A DNA stretch of 64,000 bases from CAYRGQ01 sp964423925 (GTDB lineage: Bacteria > Bacteroidota > Bacteroidia > Sphingobacteriales > Sphingobacteriaceae): contig CAYRGQ010000007.1 in assembly GCA_964423925.1 (NCBI GenBank), positions 1 to 64,000 on the forward strand, in the 5' to 3' direction. The notes under the pieces were generated by a model. That model did not search any database. It was not told the origin of the DNA and saw nothing but the letters and a program-made list of their open reading frames with translations. A program made the translations under genes and the position numbers. Positions within the stretch are counted from its first letter, which is position 1, and each line of letters opens with the position of its first letter. This document shows, piece by piece, positions 42,904-51,939 of the stretch.

Positions 42904-44089
42904 ATGCCAGCCAATCCGCATACCGATGTGCTGCGACCCATTGCGGCCTGCGTAATCGTTCCCACGTACAATAACGACGCAACGCTGCGGCGCGTGCTGG
43001 ACGGGCTCAAATCCCTCACCGCACACATCATCGTGGTGAATGATGGTTCTACAGACTCCACCGCCAGCATCCTGACCCAATACCCCGATATACGCACTAT
43101 CCAACTGCTCGAGAACAGCGGCAAAGGCTACGCCTTGCAAACTGGGTTCGCCGAGGCAACCAAAGCGGGTTACCAATATGCCATCACCATTGATTCGGAC
43201 GGTCAGCATTACCCCGAAGACCTGTCTGTTTTCGTTGATGAAATCCTGGCGAATGGCGTGGCTTTGCTGATTGGCGGCCGCGATATGGAACAGGCAGGCG
43301 TACCCGGGAAAAGCAGCTTTGGCAATCGCTTTTCCAATTTTTGGTTTTGGTTTGAAACGGGCATACGCCTTCATGACACCCAATGCGGTTATCGCCTTTA
43401 CCCGTTGGCCGCCCTGCAGCACATTCGGTTTTACACTCGAAAATTTGAGTTCGAAATCGAAGTAATCGTCAAGGCGGCGTGGCGCGAGGTGCCTGTGCGG
43501 AATGTGCCTGTGCGCGTGCTATACGATCCTGCCGAACGGGTATCACACTTCCGTCCATTCCGTGATTTTGCGCGCATTAGCGTACTCAACACCTGGTTGG
43601 TGCTGGTTTCTCTGTTTTACATCCGGCCGCGCAACCATTTTCGTTCGTTAAAAAAAAAAGGAATTAAACGCTTTTTTTTTTGAGGACTTACTCCAAAGTG
43701 CGGATGCGCCCGCTAAGAAAGCCCTGTCAGTGTCGTTGGGCATACTGGTGGGCATGTCGCCCTTGTGGGGCCTTCACACAATTACCGTGCTTTTCCTGGC
43801 GTATCTTTTGCGGCTGAATAAGGTCATCGCCTTCGCCTGTTCGAATGTCAGCATCCCGCCCATGATACCCCTCATCATATACGCCGGGCTGGTCGTAGGG
43901 GCGTTTGTGCTCGGCACACCGTTGACACTGCCGCCTCGTGACGGCGATGCCATGGCCTATTGGCTCTACGCCAAAAACCACTTGGCCCAGTACCTGGTGG
44001 GCAGCACGCTACTCGCCGGGCTGACTGCTATTCTACTCGGCTTGCTCGCTTATGTCATCCTATCGAGGCCGAAGGCAAGAAAATCGTAA
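42904..44089 (+). pseudogene. Fused GT2 glycosyltransferase-DUF2062 membrane protein, split by a frameshift
   Basis: The first frame (42904-43683, 259 residues) is a family 2 glycosyltransferase: VIVPTYNNDATL, VVNDGSTDST, DSDGQHYP (DxD) and QCGYRLYP. It ends at a TGA inside a ten-T run. The next frame then continues without a break (FFFEDLLQSADAPAKKAL, then DUF2062 LGILVGMSPLWGLHT and NVSIPPMIPLIIY) to 44089. Joined, the product is about 394 residues, the usual size of GT2-DUF2062 fusions in Bacteroidota. The shift lies at A10 (43650-43659) or T10 (43672-43681). Sequencing error, true mutation and transcriptional slippage are all possible. Confidence 0.85.
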
Positions 44090-44137
44090 GGCGGGCGAGT
44101 CCATTAGCCCCCTAAAAAACCTTCGCGCGCCCTTCCC

Positions 44138-45592
44138 TTAGTTATCCAAATCCACGAGTTGCATGCGCGGCACCAAGGCTTTCATGATGGCCCATCCGAT
44201 GAGGTACGTAACCGCACAAACGGAAAAGATGATAAAATAGCCGGCATGGACACCCTCGAAGCCAAAAAACTGCATATTCGTCTGCGCCGCATGGTCAAAC
44301 AGCGCGCCCGAACCCTTATTGATTAAAAAGGCGCCGATACCTCCCGCCATGCCGCCGATACCGGTGACAGTTGCAATCGCCGACTTAGGGAACATGTCGC
44401 CAATCGTTGAGAAAATGTTGGCGCTCCACGCCTGGTGCGCGGCACCGGCGATTCCGATAATAAGTACCGGAAACCACACCGAGATGGAGCCCAGTGGCTG
44501 CGCCAATAGTGCCACCAACGGAAAAAAAGCAAAAATCAGCATGGCGCGCATCCGCCCTGCGTAGGGATTCATCCCTTTCTTCTCCACAAAAAAAGTAGGC
44601 AGCCACCCGCCTATGATTGAAAGTAGGGTAATCAGGTAGAGCACGAAAATCATGGGCGCAGCTTCGGTCGATGACAGGCCGTAGACCGAATGCAGGTACG
44701 CCGGTATCCAGAACAGGTAAAACCACCATACGCCATCCGTCATGAACTTGCCTACGGCGAAAGCCCATGTCTGGCGATATCGCAACAGCTTGGTGAAAGG
44801 AGCCGGTTTGGCTGGACCTTCCACGACAACCGCGTCTTCCGCATTGGCTTGGGTTTCATAGTCCTGGTTGATATACGCGAGCTCCGCCTGGTTTAGCTTG
44901 GAGTGCTTGTGTGGCTTTTCGTACATCACGATCCAGAACCCCATCCATATAAAGCCTAATGCACCGATAATAATGAAAGCCGCTTCCCATCCCCAGGCCG
45001 CTGCGATAAAAGGAATCGTAAGTGGTGCCAATAAAGCGCCGATGGTAGCGCCTGCATTGAAGATACTGGTGGCAAAACCCCGATCTTTCTTGGGAAAAAA
45101 CTCGGCCGTGGCCTTGATGGCCGCAGGAAAGTTGCCTGCTTCACCGACTGCCAAGACCACGCGCGCGGCGATAAACAGCGTTACGCTCGTGGACGCCACC
45201 AATGCCGTATCCCCGATTGTCGAAATCACTTCGCGTGCCCCTTCAAAACTGACAAACCAATCGCCGGTTAGGATGCCCGCAGTAGCAATGCCGCAAAGCG
45301 CGTGAATACAGGCCCCCACAGACCAGATAAAGATTGCCCATAAAAAGCCCTTTTTGGTGTCCATCCAATCGATAAACTTACCCGCAAAAAGCATGGAAAT
45401 GGCATATACGAGCGAGAAAATCCCCGCCACGTTGCCGTAGTCTTCATTCGTCCAATGAAATTCGGGCTGAATCCAATCGGTCCACGTCAACGAAAGTACC
45501 TGGCGGTCTAGATAGTTAATGGTCGTGGCGAAAAACAATAGGGCACATATCTTCCACCGGTATTTGGTCGCTTGTTGGAATGCTGCAGTCAT
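44138..45592 (-). CDS. MFS sugar/hexuronate-type transporter
   Basis: A 12-helix major facilitator of 484 residues, similar to the anion:cation symporter branch (ExuT/hexuronate) by NYLDRQVLSLTWTDW near the N-terminus and VLAVGEAGNFPAAIKATAEFFPKKDRGFA in the loop between helices 4 and 5. It has a longer loop between helices 2 and 3 than usual. It is probably a proton symporter for a sugar acid. It lies just upstream on the same strand relative to no other gene; its neighbour is a Gfo/Idh/MocA oxidoreductase, suggesting a shared sugar pathway. Confidence 0.88.
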   Translation of the reverse strand: MTAAFQQATKYRWKICALLFFATTINYLDRQVLSLTWTDWIQPEFHWTNEDYGNVAGIFSLVYAISMLFAGKFIDWMDTKKGFLWAIFIWSVGACIHALCGIATAGILTGDWFVSFEGAREVISTIGDTALVASTSVTLFIAARVVLAVGEAGNFPAAIKATAEFFPKKDRGFATSIFNAGATIGALLAPLTIPFIAAAWGWEAAFIIIGALGFIWMGFWIVMYEKPHKHSKLNQAELAYINQDYETQANAEDAVVVEGPAKPAPFTKLLRYRQTWAFAVGKFMTDGVWWFYLFWIPAYLHSVYGLSSTEAAPMIFVLYLITLLSIIGGWLPTFFVEKKGMNPYAGRMRAMLIFAFFPLVALLAQPLGSISVWFPVLIIGIAGAAHQAWSANIFSTIGDMFPKSAIATVTGIGGMAGGIGAFLINKGSGALFDHAAQTNMQFFGFEGVHAGYFIIFSVCAVTYLIGWAIMKALVPRMQLVDLDN

Positions 45593-45775
45593 AATTAGGC
45601 TAACTCGTGGTCGGTTTCGTAAAAGGCTTATGGTAAAGAATAGTCAAATATATCAATAGTAGGGACTGATGCCCCATTCCCTACCAAGATTCTTCGAAAA
45701 CGATTTCGCTAACGCAGCGTGTCCCAATACGGGGAAACCGCAACAGAATAGAGGAGGTCCCGGCTCGTACGCCCT

Positions 45776-47176
45776 CTATACGCGCTTAGCCATAGGTTTC
45801 AAATCGGTGAGTGAGTCGATTTTGATCGCTTTGCCTTGCTCGATGCTTCGGCGAGCGGCCACCCCGACCAAAACGGACATGACGCCATCGCGTACGCCCG
45901 CAGCCCGCCCAAAGGGATCCTCCTTCCCGCTGGTATTCGCAAAAATATTGTCGTGCAGTCGTCGATCGCCCCCACCGTGCCCAGCGCGTTCGCTCGCCAC
46001 CTGGATAATTTTATAATCCTGCCAGTTTTTATAAAGGACGATGGGCTCATGGATAACGTCCGCGCTTTCGGCCTGTTGCATCTCGGCGGCATGCAGGCTG
46101 GCTTGGTCCAGATTTTCATTTTTCATCCAGGGGATATCGAGCCAAGCTTCGATGCGCCCCTTATGGCCATTGAACGCAATCCGCCATCCCTCAAAGGGCG
46201 AGTAGGTAGTGAGGGAATAATTCGCGATAACGTTGTTGGCGTACTTGATTTGCGCCGACATCTTGTCGTAGATGTCAATTTCATGACGGTAGACACAACC
46301 ATCGCGGATATAGCCGTCATGGGCCTCATGGGCTACATATAAATTCATGGCATGGGTATCGCGGGTGATATCCCAGTAATAATCGCATTCTTGCTGGTGC
46401 GCGCAAGTGCGGCAGCTAGCTCCCCTAAACGGCCCATTTTTGCCATAATGCTCAAGCGCGCCATAGGCGAACACCTCGTCCGGTTCCGAGTCGAGCCACC
46501 AATTGAGCAGGTCAAAATGGTGGGTGGCTTTATGCACCCAAAGCGACCCGCCCTTTTCCATCAGTCCGTGCCACCGGCGAAAGTAGGATGCCCCATGATG
46601 GATATTGAGGTACCAGTTGAAATCGACCGAGGTTATCTCGCCAATCTCGCTATTCATGAGCAGTTCCTTGATTTTTGTGGCGTAGGGGCTCCAGCGGTAG
46701 TTGAATCCCACGATCAAGTTCTTACCGTACTTGCGCTCGGCATCTAAAATAGCTTGAGCCTTGGTCTCGTCGGTGGTCAGGGGCTTTTCGGTGAGCACAT
46801 CGCAGCCGGCGGCTAAGCCTTGGATAATCTGCTCGTGATGCGAAGAATCCGTGGTGCAAACGATCACCAAGTCGGGTTTGGTCTGCCGCAGCATGGCATC
46901 GAAATCAACGAAAGTGGGGCAATCCACCTTCATATATTCCTTGCCGAATTGCAGTCTTCCGGGATTGATGTCGCTGAGGCCTACAAACTCCAATTGCTCG
47001 GGATATTGCTCTGCCAGCCGCCGACCCCAAAACGAAATGCCCCGCACGCCGGTGCCCACCAATACGATGCGCAACTTGCGTCCAAGCCCAAAAGCATGAG
47101 ACGGCAACGGGATGGCTGACCCTGCTGCTAACAAGGTGACAGCATGCAAAAATGATCGTCTAGAAAATTTGTCCAT
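45776..47176 (-). CDS. Gfo/Idh/MocA family oxidoreductase, exported by a Tat-like signal
   Basis: An NAD(P)-dependent sugar oxidoreductase of 466 residues. The N-terminus (SRRSFLHAVTLLAAGSAIPL) looks like a Tat signal, so the protein should fold with its cofactor before export. The Rossmann motif is GTGVRG (41-46), EKP is at 130-132, and the catalytic His region is HKATHHFDLLNWW. Three cysteines (255, 258, 264; CRTC then C) form an extra cluster. The pathway is probably oxidation of a carbohydrate related to the neighbouring MFS and ThuA genes; substrate unknown. Confidence 0.88.
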   Translation of the reverse strand: MDKFSRRSFLHAVTLLAAGSAIPLPSHAFGLGRKLRIVLVGTGVRGISFWGRRLAEQYPEQLEFVGLSDINPGRLQFGKEYMKVDCPTFVDFDAMLRQTKPDLVIVCTTDSSHHEQIIQGLAAGCDVLTEKPLTTDETKAQAILDAERKYGKNLIVGFNYRWSPYATKIKELLMNSEIGEITSVDFNWYLNIHHGASYFRRWHGLMEKGGSLWVHKATHHFDLLNWWLDSEPDEVFAYGALEHYGKNGPFRGASCRTCAHQQECDYYWDITRDTHAMNLYVAHEAHDGYIRDGCVYRHEIDIYDKMSAQIKYANNVIANYSLTTYSPFEGWRIAFNGHKGRIEAWLDIPWMKNENLDQASLHAAEMQQAESADVIHEPIVLYKNWQDYKIIQVASERAGHGGGDRRLHDNIFANTSGKEDPFGRAAGVRDGVMSVLVGVAARRSIEQGKAIKIDSLTDLKPMAKRV

Positions 47177-47490
47177 GTCCTATCGGTCTATATTGGTTAC
47201 TGGTTTGGTTACTCAGGTGAAGCGTGCATGCCTGCTGGCGAGTACGTCGGGAGACACCGCAGTCGAAGCCGTCCGCCACCCACTTCTCTCGCGTCGCTAC
47301 AAGGCAATAACAATTATACGGTATCTTCCCGTAGTTTTGGCTATCTGATTGGAATTATTTTTTTTATTTCGCCAATACTCCTAAAATTCACCCGCGCTCC
47401 CCACGGCGCGGAACCGCAACCCAACCGAAACCAAACTTTCTACCTCCCAATCTGTTTCATGGAAACACTATATATTTAAATCGACAAACC
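47177..47490. other. Intergenic region between divergent oxidoreductase and lyase genes
   Basis: A 314-base stretch. It holds the promoter and inverted repeat for the plus-strand lyase gene near its right end. No minus-strand promoter was identified for the oxidoreductase gene. Confidence 0.5.
47453..47478 (+). promoter_or_regulatory. -7 box with an overlapping inverted repeat, possible operator
   Basis: TATATTTA (47471-47478) is 12 bases before the lyase ATG. Just upstream, TGTTTC-ATG-GAAACA (47453-47467) is a six-base-arm inverted repeat in the spacer, a suitable regulator site. Confidence 0.4.
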
Positions 47491-48237
47491 ATGTCCGTAA
47501 CTAACTTTAAGAAATTACATGAAAAAGAGTCTCCTTTCTTGCTGGGCAATGTCTGGGACGCACATTCGGCTCAACTGGCCGGGAAAGCAGGCTTCGCGGC
47601 GTTAGGCACCTCCAGCCATGCCATTGCCAATTTATTGGGCTACGAGGACGGAGAAAACATGAGCTTTGAGGAGCATTTCTTCATCATACAACGAGTGGTG
47701 AAGGTATCCAACATCCCGGTATCAGTCGATCTGGAGGCGGGCTATTCGGATGACCCCAAGGTGGTCGCCAACTATGTCAAACAATTGGCGGATGCAGGCG
47801 TGGTGGGCATCAACCTCGAGGACGGCACCGTCGAAAACGGGAAGCGCCAGCTTGGCGCGGCAACGATTCTTGCCGACAAAATAAAAGCGATCAAAGACAC
47901 TACGGATATTTTCGTGAATGCACGGCCCGACACATACACCACCAAGCATCCTGACGCCCTGTCCGAATCAATCGACCGGGCGGGTATCTACCAAGAGGCG
48001 GGAGCCGACGGTATATTCGTCCCTTTAATCGAGAAGGCCGACGACATCCGCTCCTTCACGGATGCGATATCCTTGCCGCTCAATGTGTTCCTCACTCCCA
48101 ACCTGCCACCCTACGATGAACTGGGCGCGCTCGGTGTCAAGCGCATCAGCCACGGAGGGAAAATCTACGGCTGGTTGATCGAACAAGCCAAGGACGCGTT
48201 CCAGGTTTTATTGCAAAACAAGAAGTTGCCGGGCTAG
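47491..48237 (+). CDS. Isocitrate lyase/PEP mutase family protein
   Basis: A 248-residue (beta/alpha)8 lyase of the PEP mutase/isocitrate lyase superfamily. Recognisable parts are LGNVWDAHSAQLAGKAGFAALGTSS, the metal-binding SVDLEAGYSDDP and the GINLEDGT strand. It has no KKCGH-type catalytic cysteine loop of true isocitrate lyase, so it is more like the oxaloacetate decarboxylase or carboxyvinyl-carboxyphosphonate mutase-like group. It is a single gene convergent with the large ThuA protein. Confidence 0.85.
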   Translation: MSVTNFKKLHEKESPFLLGNVWDAHSAQLAGKAGFAALGTSSHAIANLLGYEDGENMSFEEHFFIIQRVVKVSNIPVSVDLEAGYSDDPKVVANYVKQLADAGVVGINLEDGTVENGKRQLGAATILADKIKAIKDTTDIFVNARPDTYTTKHPDALSESIDRAGIYQEAGADGIFVPLIEKADDIRSFTDAISLPLNVFLTPNLPPYDELGALGVKRISHGGKIYGWLIEQAKDAFQVLLQNKKLPG

Positions 48238-48259
48238 GCACGGGTTATCCCGCGCCTAG
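48234..48259. terminator. Hairpin between convergent genes
   Basis: Eleven-base arms (48234-48244 and 48249-48259, one mismatch) with loop TTAT, overlapping the last bases of both convergent genes. Confidence 0.5.
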
Positions 48260-51200
48260 TCTTTCTTCAGCTTCAGATCTACCGACTTTGTACCTGTCAA
48301 CGGCGTTATTCCTAACTCGGGCGCATTCGTATACTGCGCTGTAATGCGCATAGTGACCTCCTCATCCGCTTTGGTGTCGGCGGGGAGCTGGGCAACGATT
48401 TCCCCTTTTCCTGGCAACGTGCTCCGCTTGGACGCATCCTCGCCTAGCGACATGATCCATTGAACCATCTGCTGGGCTTCTTGAGGTTTGATGTCTGGGT
48501 GAGCAGACATGGCCACCATGCCCCACACGCCGCTCCCCCCGTTGATGATCTTGTCTACTAGGTAGGGCACCGCATCCGCCCGTCCCTCGTATCGTTTAGC
48601 TACTTCCGAATACATGGGCCCTACGCTGGGCGTATTGACGGTATGGCACGAGCGGCAATCCGACGCCAATATCAAGTTGCGACCGAGCACAATCTCGGAC
48701 ACCTGCTGGTGACCTTGGTTAGCATTCTGGTCGCTCCCTTTGATGTAATTGACGGAAACGAAAAGATTGTCCGGATCAAAATCACGTCCGTGGTCATCTA
48801 CGACGACTTCGTATGCGATACGGTCCCCAGGCGCAATCGTGGTGGCGTTGCTGCCCAACTTGATGTCCACCTCGGGTGTGGTATTGCCGGCGTATACGGC
48901 AATGGGGTCAGCCGGGATTTCGGCTCCACTGTCGTCAGCAACCCGCACGGAAATCTGGTACTCACCGGCCACGGTCAGCTCATGCGCTATGTGTGGCTCT
49001 TTGGTTTGTATTTCCTGATCACCGATTCGCCACGTGTACGTCATCGTTTTACCCTCGGGGTCGACCGCATCGACAGCAGCTTGCACGGTGAATGGCAAGC
49101 TTCCGTTAGCCTGCTCCACGGTCAATTCGCCCACTTGCGGAGGCAAGTTGTCGGCATAGTAATCGATTCGAACTAACCCCGCATCCACATTCTTGGCAAA
49201 CCAGCCACGGCCATATTCAAGAATATACAGGCGGCCGTCCTTGCCCACTTCCATATCAATCGGGTTGGCGAAGGACTCGTCGGGCAAAAACGGCTCCATT
49301 TTATCGTAATCGCCATTTTCGCGCAAGGTCACTACTTTAATCCAACCACGGATCCAATCGTAGATAAAGAGCTTTCCGTCGTAGTAATCGGAGTAGCGGG
49401 TTTTCTTGTCATACAGATCCGTATGATACACCGGTCCCGCCATGGCGTTACGGCCACCGCTACCCAATTGAGGGAACTCTTCCGACTGCGCGTACGGATA
49501 CCAAATGAAGGCAGGTTGCGCCGGCGGCAATTCGCGCAGGCCTGTGTTGTTTGGCGACTCGTTGAGGGGCTTTTCGGGATTAAAATAATCTCCGCTTTCC
49601 CCGGTTTCGTAGTCGTACGCGCGATAGGCATAATTATCGCCAATGAAGAGCGGCCATCCATGGAACCCGGCCTTGCGGGCCTGGTTGATTTCGTCGTAGC
49701 CACGCGGGCCACGCTGCTCGTCGTCATTCGAAGCGTCTGGCCCCACGTCACCCCAATAGAGATAGCTATTCTTTTGGTCTACGGAAATCCGATAAGCGTT
49801 GCGCGTGCCCATGGTGTAGATCTCAGGTCGCGTACCTTCTTTTCCTTCAGGGAAGAGGTTGCCCTCAGGAATTTCGTAGCTACCATCCTCCAGTACGCGG
49901 ATGCGAAGTACGCTTCCCCGTAGGTCGTTGGTGTTCGCGGCCGAACGTCGTGCATCGTACTGCTCAAATCCCGGGCGGCTGTCGATAGGCGCAAAGCCTT
50001 TATTCTGGTACGTCGTGGGCTGGTCAAACGGAGTTGCGTTGTCGCCTGTTGCCAAATACAATAGCCCATCCGGTCCGAACGCGATGGAACCACCCGTATG
50101 ACAGCAAATCTGGCGTTGCGAATAAAACTCCAAAACCACCTTCTCGGATTCCATATCCAAAGCCCCATTTTCAAAACGGAAGCGTGACAATCGGTTCACG
50201 GATGTATCGACTGGGCTGTAGAACGCGTAGAGGAACGCGTTCCGCTCAAAATCGGGATCGAGCGCCAGCCCCATAAAGCCTTCTTCGGCGTTGACGTTCG
50301 GTACGCCGGACTGATGGTACACCTCAAGGAAGCCCACTTGTTCCACTTCGCCGGTTTCTTGCTTAAACAGCATCAGTTCGCCGCGGCGTTGGGCGACAAG
50401 CAAATCGTAATTTGGCAAGATGGCCAGTTCCGTCGGCTCAAACAGCCCCCCGGTCAGCAGTTGCGTGCGCACGAAGCGTTCGCGCTCGGGCACGGGCAAA
50501 GTATGCGCCTTGCGGTAGTCGAGCTTCAGGTTTTCGCCTATGGCGTATTGGATGCCACCTAAGATATGTTGTAAGATTAGCGAGTCGGAAAAAGCCGCTT
50601 CGGAATGCCCGAAGCCGGTAAAAAAAGAGCGCCCCCCGTCATATTCGTGATACCACGCCATGGGGTGCTGCCCTTCGGGCTCGCTTCCTTCGTAGCTGGA
50701 TGGATCAAGGGCCACCAGCACCTGGATATCCGGATTTACATTATAGAAATTGTACCATCCCCCATCGTAGGAAAAACTCTCCGGCATATGCGTTGTGGAG
50801 ATATGGTCGCCATCCACCACGCGGAATTGCACAGGCTGCGGCTCAGGATGATCCTGGAAATAGGCGCCTACAAGCCGGCCATACCAGCCCCAATCGTATT
50901 CCGTAGCGCTCGCGCCGTGTATGCCCACAAAGCCACCGCCAGCTTGGATGTATCGCTCAAAAGCAGCCTCCTGCACGTGGTCCAATACGTCACCGCTGGT
51001 ATTAAGAAAAACAACGGCGGCATATTGCGCTAAGCTATCCTCATGAAACCAGGTCGCCTGGGTCGTGGTATCCACCACAAACCCGTTTTCTTGGCCGAGT
51101 TGCATCAGCGCCTGATTGCCCGCATTGCCGGACGAATGCACAAAGCCTTCGGCCTTGCTAAAAACGAGCACTTTCGGGGGGCCACTGCGCTTTTTGCTGC

Positions 51201-51285
51201 AACCAGCTAATTGGAACAGAACGAATACCCCTAAAAAAAATACGGAAGCGACCAGCCGGCCTGGCCTAATTGATAAACGCATCAT
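48256..51285 (-). CDS. ThuA-glucose/sorbosone dehydrogenase-PKD-cytochrome c lipoprotein
   Basis: A 1009-residue multidomain lipoprotein (lipobox QLAGC, Cys29). In order: a ThuA domain (about 35-250, VLVFSKAEGFVHSSG and FTGFGHSEAAF); a PQQ-type glucose/sorbosone dehydrogenase propeller (about 265-740, EEGFMGLALDPDF, CCHTGGSIAFGPDG, MGTRNAYRISVD); a PKD-like domain (about 745-830); and a class I cytochrome c with CRSCH at 877-881 and a probable Met ligand near 926. It may oxidise a sugar and pass electrons to the cytochrome on the periplasmic or outer face. Such fusions occur in Bacteroidota and Planctomycetota; the substrate is unknown. Confidence 0.88.
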   Translation of the reverse strand: MMRLSIRPGRLVASVFFLGVFVLFQLAGCSKKRSGPPKVLVFSKAEGFVHSSGNAGNQALMQLGQENGFVVDTTTQATWFHEDSLAQYAAVVFLNTSGDVLDHVQEAAFERYIQAGGGFVGIHGASATEYDWGWYGRLVGAYFQDHPEPQPVQFRVVDGDHISTTHMPESFSYDGGWYNFYNVNPDIQVLVALDPSSYEGSEPEGQHPMAWYHEYDGGRSFFTGFGHSEAAFSDSLILQHILGGIQYAIGENLKLDYRKAHTLPVPERERFVRTQLLTGGLFEPTELAILPNYDLLVAQRRGELMLFKQETGEVEQVGFLEVYHQSGVPNVNAEEGFMGLALDPDFERNAFLYAFYSPVDTSVNRLSRFRFENGALDMESEKVVLEFYSQRQICCHTGGSIAFGPDGLLYLATGDNATPFDQPTTYQNKGFAPIDSRPGFEQYDARRSAANTNDLRGSVLRIRVLEDGSYEIPEGNLFPEGKEGTRPEIYTMGTRNAYRISVDQKNSYLYWGDVGPDASNDDEQRGPRGYDEINQARKAGFHGWPLFIGDNYAYRAYDYETGESGDYFNPEKPLNESPNNTGLRELPPAQPAFIWYPYAQSEEFPQLGSGGRNAMAGPVYHTDLYDKKTRYSDYYDGKLFIYDWIRGWIKVVTLRENGDYDKMEPFLPDESFANPIDMEVGKDGRLYILEYGRGWFAKNVDAGLVRIDYYADNLPPQVGELTVEQANGSLPFTVQAAVDAVDPEGKTMTYTWRIGDQEIQTKEPHIAHELTVAGEYQISVRVADDSGAEIPADPIAVYAGNTTPEVDIKLGSNATTIAPGDRIAYEVVVDDHGRDFDPDNLFVSVNYIKGSDQNANQGHQQVSEIVLGRNLILASDCRSCHTVNTPSVGPMYSEVAKRYEGRADAVPYLVDKIINGGSGVWGMVAMSAHPDIKPQEAQQMVQWIMSLGEDASKRSTLPGKGEIVAQLPADTKADEEVTMRITAQYTNAPELGITPLTGTKSVDLKLKKD

Positions 51286-51334
51286 AAAATGAGACAGTGA
51301 AACTTATTGGACTTAGCTATTTACCAAGCGCAAG

Positions 51335-51364
51335 CAAATTTAAATTTAAATTAGCATTAACCAA
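51335..51364 (-). promoter_or_regulatory. Promoter of the ThuA fusion gene
   Basis: On the minus strand, -33 TTG (51364-51362), 19 bases, then -7 TAAATTTG (51342-51335), with a leader of about 45 bases. Confidence 0.6.
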
Positions 51365-51496
51365 CAATAAAGTTCTGCCCACCCAATTGTCACAATATTT
51401 TGACCAAACTAACTTCTGCTCGAGTATTACGGATGCCAAGTTCGTGTTTGGCATGGGAAAAACACCTTCTCTAGGCAACCATCTGTATATTATCCG

Positions 51497-51504
51497 TACC
51501 TTTG
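51497..51504 (+). promoter_or_regulatory. -7 box abutting the pteridine synthase start
   Basis: TACCTTTG ends five bases before the first of two ATGs (51510, 51513). If active, the mRNA would begin at or next to the start codon. Confidence 0.45.
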
Positions 51505-51509
51505 CGCCT

Positions 51510-51923
51510 ATGATGTACATCACCAGACGCGAACGGTTTAACGCAGCCCACAAGCTCTACCGCGATGAGTGGACCCTAGAGGAAAACGAACGCATCTTCG
51601 GCAAGTGCTCCAATCCTAATTGGCATGGGCACAACTACGAGTTATTTGTGACGGTTCGAGGCACTATTAATCCGAAAACTGGGTTCCTGATTGATCTCAA
51701 GTTACTGAAATCGATCATCGAAACACACGTAATCGAAAAACTCGACCATCGCAACATCAATCTGGACGTCGACTTCATGAAGGGGAAAATGGCTTCTACC
51801 GAGGTATTGGCTATGGCCATTTTCGAAGAGCTGAAGGCCCCCATTGAGGACCACGGCGTCACGTTACATGCCATCCGCTTGCATGAGACCGAGAACAATT
51901 ATGTCGAATATTTTGGAGAATGA
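51510..51923 (+). CDS. 6-pyruvoyltetrahydropterin synthase/QueD family protein
   Basis: A 137-residue enzyme of the PTPS/6-carboxytetrahydropterin synthase family, acting on dihydroneopterin triphosphate. Zinc ligands are His14 (NAAHKL), His39 and His41 (NWHGHNYE), and the catalytic Cys33 lies in GKCSNPN. The start at the ATG-ATG pair matches the usual N-terminus (YITRRERFNAAH); the open frame from 51297 would add 71 unrelated residues. folE follows directly, so the pair supplies a pterin or queuosine precursor pathway. Confidence 0.92.
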   Translation: MMYITRRERFNAAHKLYRDEWTLEENERIFGKCSNPNWHGHNYELFVTVRGTINPKTGFLIDLKLLKSIIETHVIEKLDHRNINLDVDFMKGKMASTEVLAMAIFEELKAPIEDHGVTLHAIRLHETENNYVEYFGE

Positions 51924-51939
51924 TCATTTTCGTCATCAC

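Noticed and set aside
51297..51509. N-terminal extension of the PTPS-like frame
   Set aside because: It overlaps the promoter of the ThuA fusion gene and does not match the family.
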